From Trissonchulus latispiculum (lineage: Eukaryota > Nematoda > Enoplea > Enoplida > Ironidae), in assembly GCA_030248195.1 (NCBI GenBank), contig JASAND010019905.1, positions 1 to 64,000 of the forward strand: a DNA stretch of 64,000 nt, written 5' to 3'. Made by a program: the position numbers and the translations under genes. The notes under the pieces were generated by a model. It had not been told where the DNA came from, searched no databases, and saw only the letters and a program-made list of their open reading frames with translations. Shown one piece after another: positions 20,502-32,915 of this stretch; the stretch's first letter is position 1; each line of letters starts with the position of its first letter.

Positions 20502-22261
20502 CAGCTGAACCTGCTCTAGTCTGTCCTTTTCATGGATCAATACCAGTCGTAGTTCACAATACCACTAGCCGAAGTATGCGTATTCCTAAAAACTTTTCTT
20601 TGGGTGTTGTTGAGTCTGGCAACATTCTCAGCGTCTCCACAGTAGATACTACTGCACTAAATAATTCCTCAGTCACAGCCTTATCTTCTAATGTACCTGT
20701 GCCCGTGACCTCAGTTAGTGAACTACGTAAGGACAACAGTAAACAGGAAACAATTTCACCCGACGAAGTCGCACTACTGCACAATTTGCTGAAGCGTTAC
20801 GAACATTGCTTTTCCAAAGATGATTCGGATATTGGGAGGACGCCTGTGGTAAAGCACGAAATTGACGTGCAATGCTATTCCCCAATAAAACAAAATTATT
20901 ATCGTGTAGGTCAGGCACAGCAAGAAATTGTGTCCAAAAACGTGAATGAAATGCTTTCAAGACATATAATCAGAAAATCTAATAGTCCATGGGCATCCCC
21001 TGTAGTTATAGTCAAGAAAAAGGATGGCTCGGATCGGTTCTGTATCGATTTTCGTAAAGTAAACAACATAACGAAAAAGGACACCTACCCTATACCGCGC
21101 ATAGACGAAAGCTTAGACGCCATGGGCGGTTCAAAATATTTTACCACTCTTGATTTAAGTAGCGGGTATTGGCAAATAGAGATGGCTGAGAAAGACAAGG
21201 AAAAAACTGCATTTGTAACCAGAGATGGGCTGTTTGAGTTTGAAGTCATGCCGTTCGGGTTAACAAATGCGCCAGCAACATTCCAAAGACTAATGTGCAC
21301 AGTCTTGGAGGGATTGCTATGGCGTTGCTGTCTTGTTTATATTGACGACATAATAATTTACTCCAGGTCGTTTGGAGAACACTTACAGCACCTAGAGCAA
21401 GTGTTTAAACGTCTTGAACAGGCTAATCTGAAGTTAAAAAGAAGGAAATGCGTATTCTGCAAACATGAAGTCCCATATCTGGGTCATGTGATATCAAGTG
21501 AAGGTGTGAAACCGGATCCAGCCAAGCTGGCTGCCATAGACAAATTTCCACGTCCCAAATCCGTCTCCGACATCAAAAGCTTTTTGGGACTAGTATCTTA
21601 CTATCGCAAATTTGTTCCAAATTTGGCATCAATTGCTGAACCAATCCATAATTTGTTACGGAAAGATGTGAAATTCGAATGGACAGAAGCCTGTGAGGCT
21701 TCGTTCACGTCATTGAAAACTTCACTGAGATCATCACCTATTGTGGCGTTGCCTGATTTTATCATACACACAGACGCCAGTGGGAAAGGGTTAGGTGCAG
21801 TTCTGTCACAATACATTGATGGTAGGGAACGAGTTGTCAGTTACATCAGCCGGTCCCTGTCGCCACCAGAGACGAAATACTCGACCATAGAAAGGGAAAT
21901 GCTCGCGGTAATTTGGGCTACCCGTAAGTTTCGACCTTATATTTATGGTCGCGAATTTCGCCTATACACTGATCATCACCCGTTAAAGTATTTCCAATCT
22001 TTGAAAAGCCCTTCTCAGCGGCTTCAGAGATGGGCTGCTGAGCTACAACAATATGATGGCTATATGACATTAGACTACAGAGCCGGCAAAGAGAATGGTA
22101 ACGCTGACGCTTTGTCGCGTAACCCCATTGCGACCGACACCGGAATTAACGCAATAGGTGTCCAGATTGATGGGCTGTTCTCTGAAGAGTGCATCAAACT
22201 GGAACAGTCAAAAGATCAAGAACTTAAAATGCACGCTTACTGGAGGGGTGCCAAAGAATAA
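20474..22261 (+). pseudogene. pol: Gypsy reverse transcriptase and RNase H
   Basis: The 595-residue frame contains the reverse transcriptase blocks in order: FCIDFRKVN, LDLSSGYWQIEM, MPFGLTNAPATFQRLM and the catalytic YIDDIIIYS, then YLGHVIS. The RNase H domain follows with HTDASGKGLGAVLSQ, EREMLAV, YTDHHPL and the end motif NADALSR. All key acidic residues visible to me are kept, so this part looks recently functional. The frame ends at 22259-22261 because of an apparent extra G in GGGG near 22240; the integrase continues one frame over. The 5' end joins protease through the 26-bp duplication. Confidence 0.9.
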
Positions 22262-23467
22262 AGGCATACTAAGAAGGGTGCATGCCCGGAATTTTGAGGT
22301 ATGCAGCGGTATTATATTTCGCAAGACTCGCAAAGGGAACCGAAGAGCCGTAATCCCAGATGCATTGAAGACTGAAGTTCTACGGAGCTATCATGACTCT
22401 CCCTTTGCTGGGCATTTAGGCCAACAGAAAACCTATGGCCGCATCTCTAAGCTATACTTTTGGCCTCACTTAAAGCGGGACGTCGATGCATGGTGTAAAT
22501 CGTGTTTGCGCTGCCAAGAAAATAAGGACCCAACTGCTAGAGGGAAGCCTCCCTTAATTCCCATACCCGTTGGTGGTCCATTTGAAAGACTAGGCGTTGA
22601 CATAGTTGGTCCATTACCATTGACTCAGCGCAAACACCGTTACATAGTGGTATTCATGGACTACTTTACGAAGTGGCCTGAAATATTTCCGGCTAGGTCT
22701 ATCGAAACAGAAATTGTAGCCAAGTTATTGGTAGAGGAAATAGTTTGTCGTCATGGCAGTCCAAAGATAATTTTATCTGACCAAGGAGCTAACTTCACCT
22801 CTAAGCTGATGTTAGCTGTCACCAAACTTATCGGGGCCAGAAAGATTCAAACTACTGCTTATCACCCGCAGACTGACGGGCTGGTTGAACGATTTAATCG
22901 AACTCTGAAATGCATGCTCGCCACGTATGTCAACGATCGCCAGAAAGATTGGGACAAATTTTTGCCATATGTGGCGTTCGCATATCGGACGTCAATCCAA
23001 GCATCTACCGGATTTTCGCCTTTTCATCTAGTCTACGGACGGGAACCGAGTCTACCGTTTGACCCGGTATTCGCCAGATCTACTTCATTTAGTAGTGAGC
23101 GTGGATATTTTAGACACCTCTTAGAAGGATTAGCTGATGTGTACCCTCAGGCGCAACGTAACATTTCGCAGGCTCAACTAAGACAAAAGACCTATCATGA
23201 TCAGCACGCAACAGCAGTTAACTTCACGTGGGGGACCAGGTGTTACTAAAGTCTATTCCGGGGCATCGTAGAAAGCCAAAGTGGGAGCAGGGGTATACCA
23301 TCTCTAGAACGTTTCCAGCCAGTAACATTCGCAATTCAACTGGACCTCCTGCAGCAGGAAACACTGAAATTTCGTCCAATCACTATGAAATTAGGAAGAC
23401 CGACGGTTCTGGTCATGCCATTGTAGTTAATGTTAGCCGGCTAAAGAAAAAGCACCTCCGCCAGTAA
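22225..23467 (+). pseudogene. int: Gypsy integrase
   Basis: The integrase inserts the DNA copy into the genome. Its HHCC zinc domain is visible (HDSPFAGHLG then CKSCLRCQ), followed by the catalytic core with the acidic triad in VDIVGPL, LSDQGANF and GLVERFNRT. The frame stops at 23249 owing to an apparent missing G in the run at 23231-23235, and the C-terminal SH3-like part continues in another frame to a stop at 23465-23467. No chromodomain is seen at the C-terminus. Both shifts near this gene sit in G runs, so sequencing error is an alternative to decay. Confidence 0.87.
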
Positions 23468-23950
23468 CTTTTCTTCGTCTGTCCAGCTTCTTCTTCTTTC
23501 CTCTCGTTTAGTTCGTTGTTTTCCCCTGAATTATGCTTCTCCTGTTTATTGGCCAGAGGTATAGTCGGTGACGATGGAACAGAACCTAAAGCAATACCCA
23601 ATGACTAGTTAGGCTCGAATAGTTCTGGTGGAAGCGTTCTGGCTTCACTGCAACTTGAACTGTTTACTAACTGTTCGTAGCTTGATCTGAAGTTTTCTGG
23701 CTTCACACGGTTAAGCTAAGGAGCACCCTTACCTGAGTGCAGTTTAGCGAAGAGGCGCACTGGCTTCATATCGCTTACTTTACTCATGTACCATTTGCAG
23801 GAAAAAACATCATGACCTAAATTAGCGGAAGCGTGCTGGCTTCTATAGAGCTAAATTTTGTAAACATACACATAGGCTAATTTAGCGGAAGCGTGCTGGC
23901 TTCACTTGAGCTAAATTATGTAAAATGTATAACCCTTTTATTCCCGCGGC
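23468..23950 (+). repeat. 3' untranslated region of the Gypsy element with CTGGCTTC repeats
   Basis: Five diverged repeats share the word (G)CTGGCTTC, at about 23636, 23697, 23760, 23829 and 23896. The last two are about 67 bases apart and extend to TTAGCGGAAGCGTGCTGGCTTC on both. The first three vary in spacing. No reading frame is supported, and no copy of the 5' terminal segment is found here. Confidence 0.6.
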
Positions 23951-25252
23951 TGCCAATTAGCACAAGTGCTGATTTTTGGCATCTTATATTTTGGGATAGG
24001 GTGCAGTTGCCGGATGGCAATCTGGGCATTTGCTCCTTTTATCTTTAACACGCCCACCCTATTTTGGGAGAATATTTCGACACCTGCTTGAAAAATCTAG
24101 TTTCTATGGCATTCCGCCGGCTATGGAAATTTTGATGATTTCAAGCCCTGTCCGAGCGCTGCATTCAAGCAAATCCAGAGCCGGCTGTAGTTCGTCGGCA
24201 GAAAAGTCGTTCCACCAGGTGATGCGGGAGGTTATGCGCATTAAAATAACGTATAGTTGATCCCGTCTCTGAATCAAGTCTTGCAGCTAGAGATAAATTT
24301 ATTGGATTTTTGCAATGAAAATTTAGCAAAATTTCGTACTTTGTCCAACTTTGACGGCTTATAACTTTTTCTGGGTGCATCGGAGACCCTTCAATGCTAA
24401 ATCATGAAATGTAGCGCAATTAATTCTCTATCGATTGGTGGCAGTCCCATCTCTCTAGATGGTCTCAGTAAAAAACGGCAGCCAAAAATGTAAAATTGGT
24501 CATTTTGAGCCGATTTCCCCGAGAAGTCTTGGGCAGAAGAGGGTTAAGCATAGTTATAGCAGTAGATGTAGAAAACAGGCTATTTTTACTGCATTTTTGG
24601 CATTTTAACGTCACTTTGGATTCCCCCCCACTTTTGGTCTTCCCCCCCTCATTAGTGGGGGGGGATCCTCCCCCACTTTTTTGCCTAGAGGAAACCCAGT
24701 ATGCCTATGGCCTATGCGCCCAACTACCAAAAATTGGGGGGCACTTAACTTAATCCGTGTGAGTAAGCGTATAACCAAGAATTTTGTAAAACAGGAAAAT
24801 GTTGTGGCAATGGTCGTCTAAAGCTTCTAATCTTTCAACGAAGAATTTAGTAACCCAAAGCAAAGATGGAAAAAGAGATTGTATTAGTTACGTAGAGGAC
24901 CAATAAGCAAAACTATGTAAGACGAGGACGTTTTAAAAACAAGGAAACACAATTGCGCCGACGGCGCAAAATTTTTCCCAAAAACTGTTGTCATTCAAAC
25001 ATTAACGAAAGTTTTGTTTTCTGATCAACAAAAATAATAAAGATCCAAGGACAATTTACTCTGGTCAAATAGAAAAAATAGAAAAAAATAGGAATTTCGG
25101 CTGAAAATAGGAATAAATAGGAATGTCTCGAAAAAATAGGAAAAAATAGGAAAAATAGGAACCGCAACAGGCCTGATATTTCAATCATGCAAAAACCATT
25201 TGCATTTTAATCAGAAAACTCCAATAACAAAGTAATTATACTGAGATATAAC
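23951..25252. other. Non-coding stretch with a second G-tract transposon fragment
   Basis: No supported gene. About 24545-24710 matches the G-tract transposon at 5315-5747 (shared TTATAGCAG, ATGTAGAAAACAGGCT and the right end GCCTAGAGGAAACCCAG). Its left end was not found. The rest is AT-rich with a GCGCCGACGGCGC hairpin near 24956. Confidence 0.6.
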
Positions 25253-26184
25253 AACAAGCTAAGGAATTAAAAGCCGATGTTCTAAACAAGTCCAATTTTG
25301 TATATAGTTGATGTTGCCTAAGTTCATAACCAGATTAGATTTACAATACGGAATTTATAGATACAAGAACAGTAATTTTCAGAAAAATTTTAATTTTGTC
25401 TGAAGTACGGAGAGAATAAAAGTAAACTAAAATGGTAACAGATATCTTTTGTTTTCTAAAAATAAAAATCGCATTATTTTTTATTTTGCGTTTTGAAAAT
25501 GCTGCAACTTTTCCGCTTAAAGTTAAATGGACTTTTTGATTATGACTAGAAATTATCAGGCAAGTCAGATAAAAGCTAAACATGTTTATGACTTATTTTG
25601 TAGATGGAACAGTTGTTGGTGCTCGCAAAAATTTTGGGGGAATCAATTTCTATCTACTTATATTTAGCTTAATTTAAAATTCAGCTTAAACAAATAAGAA
25701 GCTAAATTTTATTTGCCATTAAATCTCCTTTAAGTCAACTTGCATTCGATTAAATTATCCATCGAAATTCCTATATAGAATGTAAAAATATAGATGCCGT
25801 TTATTCATCGAAAGTGTGCTCGAATAATATAAATATAGCATATTCATATTGTGTATAATTAATTTTAAATTTTAATTTTAAAGCTATAATGTAGTAATGT
25901 TTAACTATGCTATAAGACAAAAATCTCTTAATAAATTGCAAATTTCATGTTCCTGCATTGAAATCACTATATATATAAAATATAAAGCAAACGTTATTAC
26001 AATGTTCTAGTAACTATAAAAAAGCGAAAAATTGTGCAAAAATTGTCCAAAACGTCAGAAAAAATTTTCTATTTTTGTAGTGTTAAAGAGCTGGTTCCGG
26101 TTCCGGTTCCGGTTCCGGTTCCGGTTTTTTAAACTCAATTCCGGTTCCGGTTCCGGTTTTTTGGAGTTCCGGTCGATCCCTAAT
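25253..26184 (+). repeat. Dispersed repeat family B, copy 2 (uninterrupted)
   Basis: This copy matches 7056-9313 without the 1.27-kb insertion and so shows the empty target (CTTATATTTAGC near 25658). It ends in a longer GGTTCC repeat than copy 1, then GGTCGATCCCTAAT and a TA microsatellite at 26183-26208. Confidence 0.8.
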
Positions 26185-26236
26185 ATATATATATATATAT
26201 ATATATATGGGCTTTCTGCTCATTATTGAACTTATA

Positions 26237-27486
26237 GTCAGAGGGGGGAAAAAACAACGATTTTCGAAATAAGGTTATTACTCGCTACAGACTGTAGCTA
26301 GCCAGACGCTTTATATACCAGCATGTAGGGCTTGGCCTGTACTTTCTATACCACCAGTAAAATCAGCATTCGGTTGTACTTCTAGTAGGCTAGTCTCAAT
26401 ATAGACCATCTTTTTTTCCCCCACAAGTGGGGGAAAAAAAGATGGGGGTGGGGAAAAAAAGATGGCACCAAATTTCGTTCCTTTACCACCATAGCAGCAG
26501 ATAAATGGCATTTAAAGGCATAAAACGCAATATCTACTTCTAAAAACTCGTTGCCGGCAGCCAGGCTTAGTATTATCCATCGTAAATGCCAAACTTAGTA
26601 ATGAGCCAACATTGCTAGGAAATTAAGATTTTTGGTCTACAAAATCTTATTTTTTCCTGTAATTTATAATTTAATCGCCTTTTGTGTTAACTTACAATGA
26701 TAAAATACTCCATTTTGCAATATTTACCCGCAAGAAATTGAGTGTTTTATTTATGATGGGTGGCAAAATCGCACAAAAGTGTTCAGGGGTCATCCATGTC
26801 GGGTGGAGTCTTCTGCATATCCATACTTGTGAAACTCTCTGGAATGTCCACAGTTCATAATATCACAAAAATATTGTTTATGGACCCTAATTTTCTTGTT
26901 ATCTGCATGATTTACCCCCCTGGGAATATTTGCCAGCATTCCTCCACAGGGGCAGGTCATATGGCTCTTTTCGGCAGCGGAAGGTCAATTGGGGGGTATA
27001 ACAGTTCAAATGAGTAAACAATTAGTCGTTATTTTTGCTTAAATCAAAAAACGAAACTGCCGGCAAAAAAGCACACCGTTGTTTTTTTCCCCCCTCTGGT
27101 GAAAAAAGTGTGGGGGAAAAAAAAGATGGTCACTATTTCTCAACCGTGTGACCTAGCGAAAATCCGACTAGCCCACGTTATAGAGCACATCCACAAACCC
27201 CTTCATGCACAAAATGACTCCTGTAACTATTACCAGTAAGTTGGCATAATCTTAGAAAATTTGAAAAATCCTTAGGTTTTTGGACAATTTTTGGGTGTCA
27301 ACTTCGGACCCATACCACACGAAGGCTCAATCGACAGGAACGGTTATTTGTATTATGATCTTAAAGTACAAGACTTGAACTTTCATTTGCACTAGATTTT
27401 GTATCTCTATCTTATACCAGTCGAGCAGGGTGAGCCGTTGTTTTTTTCCCCCACTTTGCCGGTGATGTTTTTTTCCCCCCTCTGAC
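26237..27486. mobile_element. 1.25-kb DNA transposon with TATA duplication
   Basis: The ends are inverted copies of GTCAGAGGGGGGAAAAAA, flanked on both sides by TATA (26233-26236 and 27487-27490). The terminal word with its C run (TTTTTTTCCCCC) recurs inside at about 26409, 27088 and 27447, paired with GGGGGAAAAAAAGATGG hairpins. No transposase frame is visible. Size, TATA duplication and internal repetition of the terminal word match the element at 7513-8778, though the end sequences differ. Confidence 0.72.
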
Positions 27487-27689
27487 TATATTTTAGACTT
27501 GGAAACATGTTGGTAATCAAGTTTCCGAGTTTAAAAACAATGTCTGAGCCCCCACCCCAAATCTCCGTTACACCTGTTCCCCCCAGATTTATTGCTTACC
27601 CTCCCCCAACTTTCGGGTACCCCCCCCCGAACCCCCCCAACGATTTTTGGACCCAAAACGTTAGCTAATTTTGACAAAAAACAGTGTGT

Positions 27690-28520
27690 TTTTAGGAATT
27701 TTTTCCGGGGGGGGCTTCCCGGGGGGGGGGGGGAGAAATTTTCGGGGGGCGCAGATTCTTTGCAAAAATAAGCAAAAAATGGTATATATATATCTATATA
27801 TATATTGGTGTATTTTGCATGGTGAAACACAAAAAGTTCTCAAAAATGCCAGGATTTAAGGTAAAAATAGCCATTTTTACGAAAAATCTCCGGCGACGCC
27901 GGAAAATTTTTGAAAATTTGACTATTTTTGGAAAACATGTAGACCTCATTAAGGGGGAAGACCAAAATCCCGGAGGGGGGCGATTTCGGGGAGGGAGTTC
28001 AAACTCGGGGGCCCCCGCCCCCTCCCTGTAAAAATGGTCATTTTTGAAAACTTTTTCTCAAATTTTGGCTTAAAATTACTTTGAAACGGTGAAAAAACGC
28101 CTAAAACGTTAAAAACAAGCCTTATTTTGAAGAAAAAGGGCTAAATTACAGAACATCAGGGTATTTTTTACAGGTGGGGGGCGGGGGGCCCTTCCGAAAT
28201 TTATCTTCCCGACTTTCCCCCCCCCCCCCAAGAAAATGCCTTCCCCCCCCGAAATTGCCCCCTCCTGGGATATTTGCTACCCCCCCCCCGGGATTTTTTG
28301 GAGGCCCAAATTTTTGCCAAAAATAGGCCAATTTTCAAAAATTTTCCGGCTTCGCCGGAGATTTTTTCGTAAAAATAGCTATTTTTAACTTAAATCCTGG
28401 CGTTTTTGAGAACTTTTTGCGTTTCACCATGCAAAATACGTCAAAAAATACCATTTTTTGGCTCATTTTTGCAAAAAAACTTCTCCCCCCCCCCCCCCCA
28501 ACCCCCCCTCCCCTGCAAAA
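27690..28520. mobile_element. Foldback element with G-tract arms
   Basis: The sequence at about 27740-27935 is repeated in inverted orientation at about 28320-28500; shared words include AAAAATGGTAT, TTGCATGGTGAAAC and the CCGGCGACGCCGG hairpin region. The arms end in long G or C runs. The spacer is G/C-tract DNA. No coding function is seen; target duplications could not be identified. Confidence 0.6.
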
Positions 28521-28752
28521 AAAGTCCCTAAAAAATACCCTGAACATTTTGCATTTTTTGGCCATTTTTCGAAATTTCTGAGGTCCAAATTCTGGGGGGG
28601 GGGGGTCGGGGGGGTACCCCCATCACATTTAGGGGGTAGACCACCAAACTAACAAGATTTATCCGCCCCCCCCGAGACCCTAAGTTCCAGGGAAACTATG
28701 CAAATAAGGGAGCCCCCAAAAATTTCCGAGCGAAGGGGCCACCCAACCCCAA

Positions 28753-29786
28753 CAGTGGCGGATCCAGGGGGGCCCGGGGGCCCGGGCCCCCCCCTTTGCG
28801 ATTTGGGCCCCCTCCTTTGACATTCCGGGCCCCCCCTAGAAAATTTTTTCAGCGTTTATAATGCATATTTCGAGTGAAAATTAAGCATAATTTTAATACA
28901 TTTCACAAATTATTAAAAAATTTCGCCTGCGGCGCACTTACGTATGCTTCTGTGCTGCTTTATTACGTACTTAGTTCTGTGACAGAACTTGTCTCTTAAA
29001 GTGTTTTCTATTTTGTTTCCTTTCCTGTTTTGTAAGTATATAATTAATTGTACTCAACGCCTTCAGTTTATTTTATGACTATATACCGGCTTATATACAT
29101 ATTTACAAATTTTATTTTGCTTTCGTTACGTATATATATAAATGGGCAATGCAAGATTGATAATTGGCAGCTTCTGAAAGTGCTCTAGAATAAATCGTGG
29201 AAGTGAAAAATTCTGAAAAGCATCCAATTCCCGTTTTGGTTTTCCACTGATCGATTATACAACTCAATAACTCATTTCATCTTAACTAATCTTTTTAAAC
29301 ATTTGAATTGATGAATTTTCCACGATTTCAAAAAATTCTTCAACTTCTGGGGGGCTCCGCCCCCCAGACCCCCCCTTTCGCACATTATCTTTGTTGTCCT
29401 TGTAATTTGCCACCATTCCTTGTATATACTACGCTAATTTTACTGCAAGTTTTTCACTTCGTAAGTTACTATTACATGTACATCTCCATTTTATTTATTT
29501 AATCTTTTCAAAACTTTGCATGACGGATTTTTTTCCAATTTCAAAAAATTCTTCAACTTCTGGGGGGGCTCTGCCCCCAGACCCCCGTGTGCTTCTTGTG
29601 TATATAAATTCTCCATGCTTTGCTTCACTCACGGGATATAGTTGTTTTCCAATTGGCAATTGCAATTGGCAATTGTTCCTGGAAAAAGCAAATTTTTACC
29701 CCCCCCCCCGGAAAAATTTGGTTACCCCCCCCCGAAAAACTTTTCAGCGGGCCCCCCCCCTTTTCAAAATCCTGGATCCGCCACTG
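28753..29786. mobile_element. 1.03-kb non-autonomous hAT element with 8-bp target duplication
   Basis: The ends are CAGTGGCGGATCCAGG and its inverse CCTGGATCCGCCACTG. A perfect 8-base duplication, AACCCCAA, lies at 28745-28752 and 29787-29794. Both features are characteristic of hAT transposons. Inside, a block of about 50 bases (TTTCAAAAAATTCTTCAACT followed by a G-tract hairpin) occurs twice, at about 29326 and 29539. There is no transposase frame, so it depends on a relative elsewhere. Confidence 0.88.
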
Positions 29787-29799
29787 AACCCCAAATCCC

Positions 29800-31380
29800 A
29801 ATTAACACCTATGCCCCCCTCCTAATTTCCTATTTTTGAGAACCCCCAAGCCTAATTGGGCCTTTCTACATCAACATCCACCCAACCCAAACAGGCGGTA
29901 CCCGGTACGCCTGCCTATGGAATCTGGGCTGGGTCCCCCTTACCGCCTCACCTATAATCATAGGTGTGGCTGGGCAAAGAATCTGGGGGGGGGGCCCGAC
30001 GGAGGGTGGGGCCCCCCCTAAATTTTCGATTTTATGCCATTTTTGGCCACTTTGGCCACCCCACCCCATAGGTGTAAGGTGGGGGGGGGTTGGGCGGGTA
30101 TATACCACCCCCCAAGCCTTTTTTCAACCCTCCCCCAAAACTTTTTTGGGGGGGACGTCCCCCCCAACTGGGGGGGGGTACATAGGTGTACCACCTGTTT
30201 GGGTTGGGGGGGGGAGTAGAAGGTCCAAATTTGGCTTGGGGGTCCCCACCAAAATCCGAAATTTGGGGGAGGGGGACCCCCCCTAAACTGTATCCAAGGT
30301 TTTTTGGCTAAAAATGCTCCTTTTTCGATGTACAGTACATTAAACATACTGAAAAGCTTCTGTCAATAGTTTTCGTATGCGAAAATAGGGCTTGAAAATT
30401 GACAAATTTGTGCTAAAATATGCCTAAATTAGCCCAGATTGTGGTTTATAATTGCGTATATTACCTTTTAATTGCTATAAATAACCATCTTTAGCTATTT
30501 ATATGTGATTTATAGCCATTTTTTCGAATTTTTTTCAAAAATTTTCAGAAATTGCAAAAAAATTTTTCAAAAATTTTGCATTTTTACCTGGTTTGGACCC
30601 AATTTTAGGGGGGAGGGGGGTTTGAGCTCGGCTTGGGGGGGGGGGAGTAGTTGTAGGGTAGGTTGGGGGGGGGGAAGGGGGGGTCTGGCCTCTCCGTGGG
30701 GGGGTCTCATAGGGGGTAAACTGTAGCCTGGTACACCTATGGGGGGGGGGTAGTCGCGCCGACGGCGCGACAAATAGCCGAAAATTGGTTATTTTTAGGG
30801 TAAAATTTAAAAAAAATTTCAAAAATGTCGACATTTTTTGCTTCAACTGTTTATTATTATAAGAAATACACGTTTTTTACTGTATTATGGATCTTATGAC
30901 TCAATATTGACCTTATTTTGGACTTGGAAACATGTTGGCAATCAAGTTTTTGAGTTTAAACCCACTGTCTAATGTTAAAATTACTTTATGGTTAGATGTT
31001 TTTCATCATTAGAAACGGCTGAAAATGCGATTTTTGGCATAAAAAATGAACATTTTTTGGGGGAGGGTTGGCGGGGGTCCTGGGGGAGGGTTGGGGAGAG
31101 TCGCCAGAGGGGGCCCCCCCAGAAAATGTTGGGGGGGAGCCTCCCCACCCCAAGTCTCCGTTACACCTATGCCCCGCCCCCCCCCCCCGCAAAAAATCTG
31201 GGGGGGGGGGGGTTCCGACGGAGGGTGGGGGGGGGCCCCCCCCCGAAATATTGGATTTTATGCCATTTTTGGCCACTTTTTGGCCAAAAATCTGGGGGGG
31301 TAGCAAAAATCTGAAAATCTGGGGGGGTTGCCAAAATTTGTCATTTTGGTGGGGGGGTCCCCCCCCCTAACACATCTATG
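29800..31380. repeat. G/C-tract low-complexity region
   Basis: Long runs of G or C alternate with AT-rich blocks and diverged copies of words such as TCCGTTACACCTATG (about 31157; related word near 27565). Several overlapping frames are open on both strands because the runs contain no stops; none shows a protein-like composition. The block at about 30917-30970 matches 27497-27545. No gene is supported. Confidence 0.6.
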
Positions 31381-31771
31381 TGTGTATATGCCTATAGCCT
31401 ATACTAGCCAGCCACTACTAGATATGATTACATCCACACAAGCTAATGTTTAGCTAATCATTGCATTTAGTTTGTATAATACATTTATATATTCTACCAA
31501 ACTGGTCCCTTACGGGGCAATATTTCTTAGTGGACCTTTAAGAATTCCAGCAGGAATTATATTTCGGTATTGCAGTAAGAAATGATCAAAAAATGATGTC
31601 AATATTTCATAAAGCGAACGAGACTATTGAGTTTATTGTTACAGTATTCCTGCAGCATTCTCTTGCTGAAAGCTGAGCAGAACAGGGACCGTATACTACT
31701 GTACTGGTTCATTCTGGGATATTGTTGTACCTCAATTCACAAGTAATGTCTGAGATTTTGAAATGTCTATC
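31381..31771. other. Non-coding spacer
   Basis: AT-rich sequence in which I see no gene, repeat or transposon end. Confidence 0.5.
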
Positions 31772-31775
31772 TTAA

Positions 31776-32345
31776 GGGGGGGGGTCCATTTTTGGCCGAT
31801 TTTTCGACCATCTTCGTTTTTGCTCATTTTCACACATTTTGTTGTCCGATTGGTATACTTTAACGAGTTTTTGAAATAAAGGTCGGATCTCTTACGGTCA
31901 GCGAGTAATTTCACCTCAAAGTTGATGTCAGTATGTGTTAAACATAGGAAACGGAAAAAGTGGTGATTTTCCGTGCGCCAGAGAAATCTTGCCAACGACA
32001 AAATGGAGCACTTCAACGTCCATCCTATATCATATATACGATCTCGAAGGGTGGTTTGTAGGAAGCAGAATTTTAATTTAGGCCTTCAAAAATTATTAAT
32101 TAATTTTTTAAGTTTGCGAACAGCCAAATTTGACTGTTTTGCAATGTTAAAATTGGGGGTCAGCAAGTTTGATGAAATATTCTGAAAGCTGTAAGCCCTA
32201 ATTAAAAATTCTACTTCCTACAAATCACAGCTTATGACAAGACATTTCGAACGATACCAATTGATCCTGGTTACCTCTGTCCGATTTCGAGATTTCTCTG
32301 GCGCAGAAATCTCAATTTTTAGCAAAATAGGAAATTCCCGTTTTT
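31776..32345 (+). mobile_element. TTAA-flanked palindromic element, left part only
   Basis: After TTAA at 31772-31775 the sequence GGGGGGGGTCCATTTTTGG begins and is related over about 250 bases to the arm of the complete element at 60440-61161. The inner part of the right arm (TTTCTCTGGCGCAGAAATCTC, about 32292) is present but the right terminus with TTAA is not, so the copy is truncated near 32345. Confidence 0.6.
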
Positions 32346-32911
32346 TGGCAAATAACCTAGAGCTATGGCAACACAGACCTATAAAATGTGTAATGTTACG
32401 GATGAATTAAAACTCTAAAAGTTAAGAAAACTCATTAAACTACGAGTTGCGACCTAAATTGGAATTGTTGTTGTCTGTTGTTTTTGAAATCTATTGTTCA
32501 GAATTTAGAATGCAGTGTGTGACCGTCCAAGCAGTCTTTGTAATTATCTTTTGATCTTGTGAGTATCAGAGTTGCCAGCCGGTTCAAATCACTCGAAAAC
32601 TTACTAATCGGGACATAGGTTCTAGCGTGGTTAAGAAACTAGGTTTATAATAGTGTTAGAACACGAATGAACAGCGCAAGAAGAGAATAGGAACTCAGTA
32701 GAATCTAGGAGCCAGAAATAAGGTTAGAAATAGCGTTACGATCTGCATAAGTAGTGCCAGAACAGGATAGGAACCTAGCGTAATATGAGCTAATAAGGAT
32801 TGATCAGGGCTAACAATTAACGGAGAGGTCGTTACCACTCCAGGGTCAGTAATAGGCCCCAACTATAGTCTCTGATCAACTAACGGAGAAGTCGTTACTC
32901 TTCCCCAGGCC
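32346..32911. other. Non-coding stretch with a short direct repeat
   Basis: No supported gene. A pair of diverged units (TAACGGAGAGGTCGTTAC at about 32817 and TAACGGAGAAGTCGTTAC at about 32881) lies just left of the next element. Confidence 0.45.
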
Positions 32912-32915
32912 TTAA

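Larger units (their letters stand above)
18205..23950 (+). mobile_element. Ty3/Gypsy LTR retrotransposon, degenerate, no 3' LTR found
   Basis: The internal region has the Gypsy order gag, protease, reverse transcriptase, RNase H, integrase. The left border is defined by interruption of repeat A at 18204/18205. I found no second copy of the first ~224 bases near 23.5-24.5 kb, so a 3' LTR is missing, strongly diverged or replaced. Reading frames are broken at four points: an in-frame TAG in gag, a 26-bp duplication before reverse transcriptase, and two single-base G-run shifts around integrase. The element cannot be autonomous as written. Confidence 0.9.

Noticed and set aside
29836..31370. Many overlapping 60-110-codon frames on both strands in the G/C-tract region
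   Set aside because: They arise because G and C runs lack stop codons; the products are proline- or glycine-rich without any domain.
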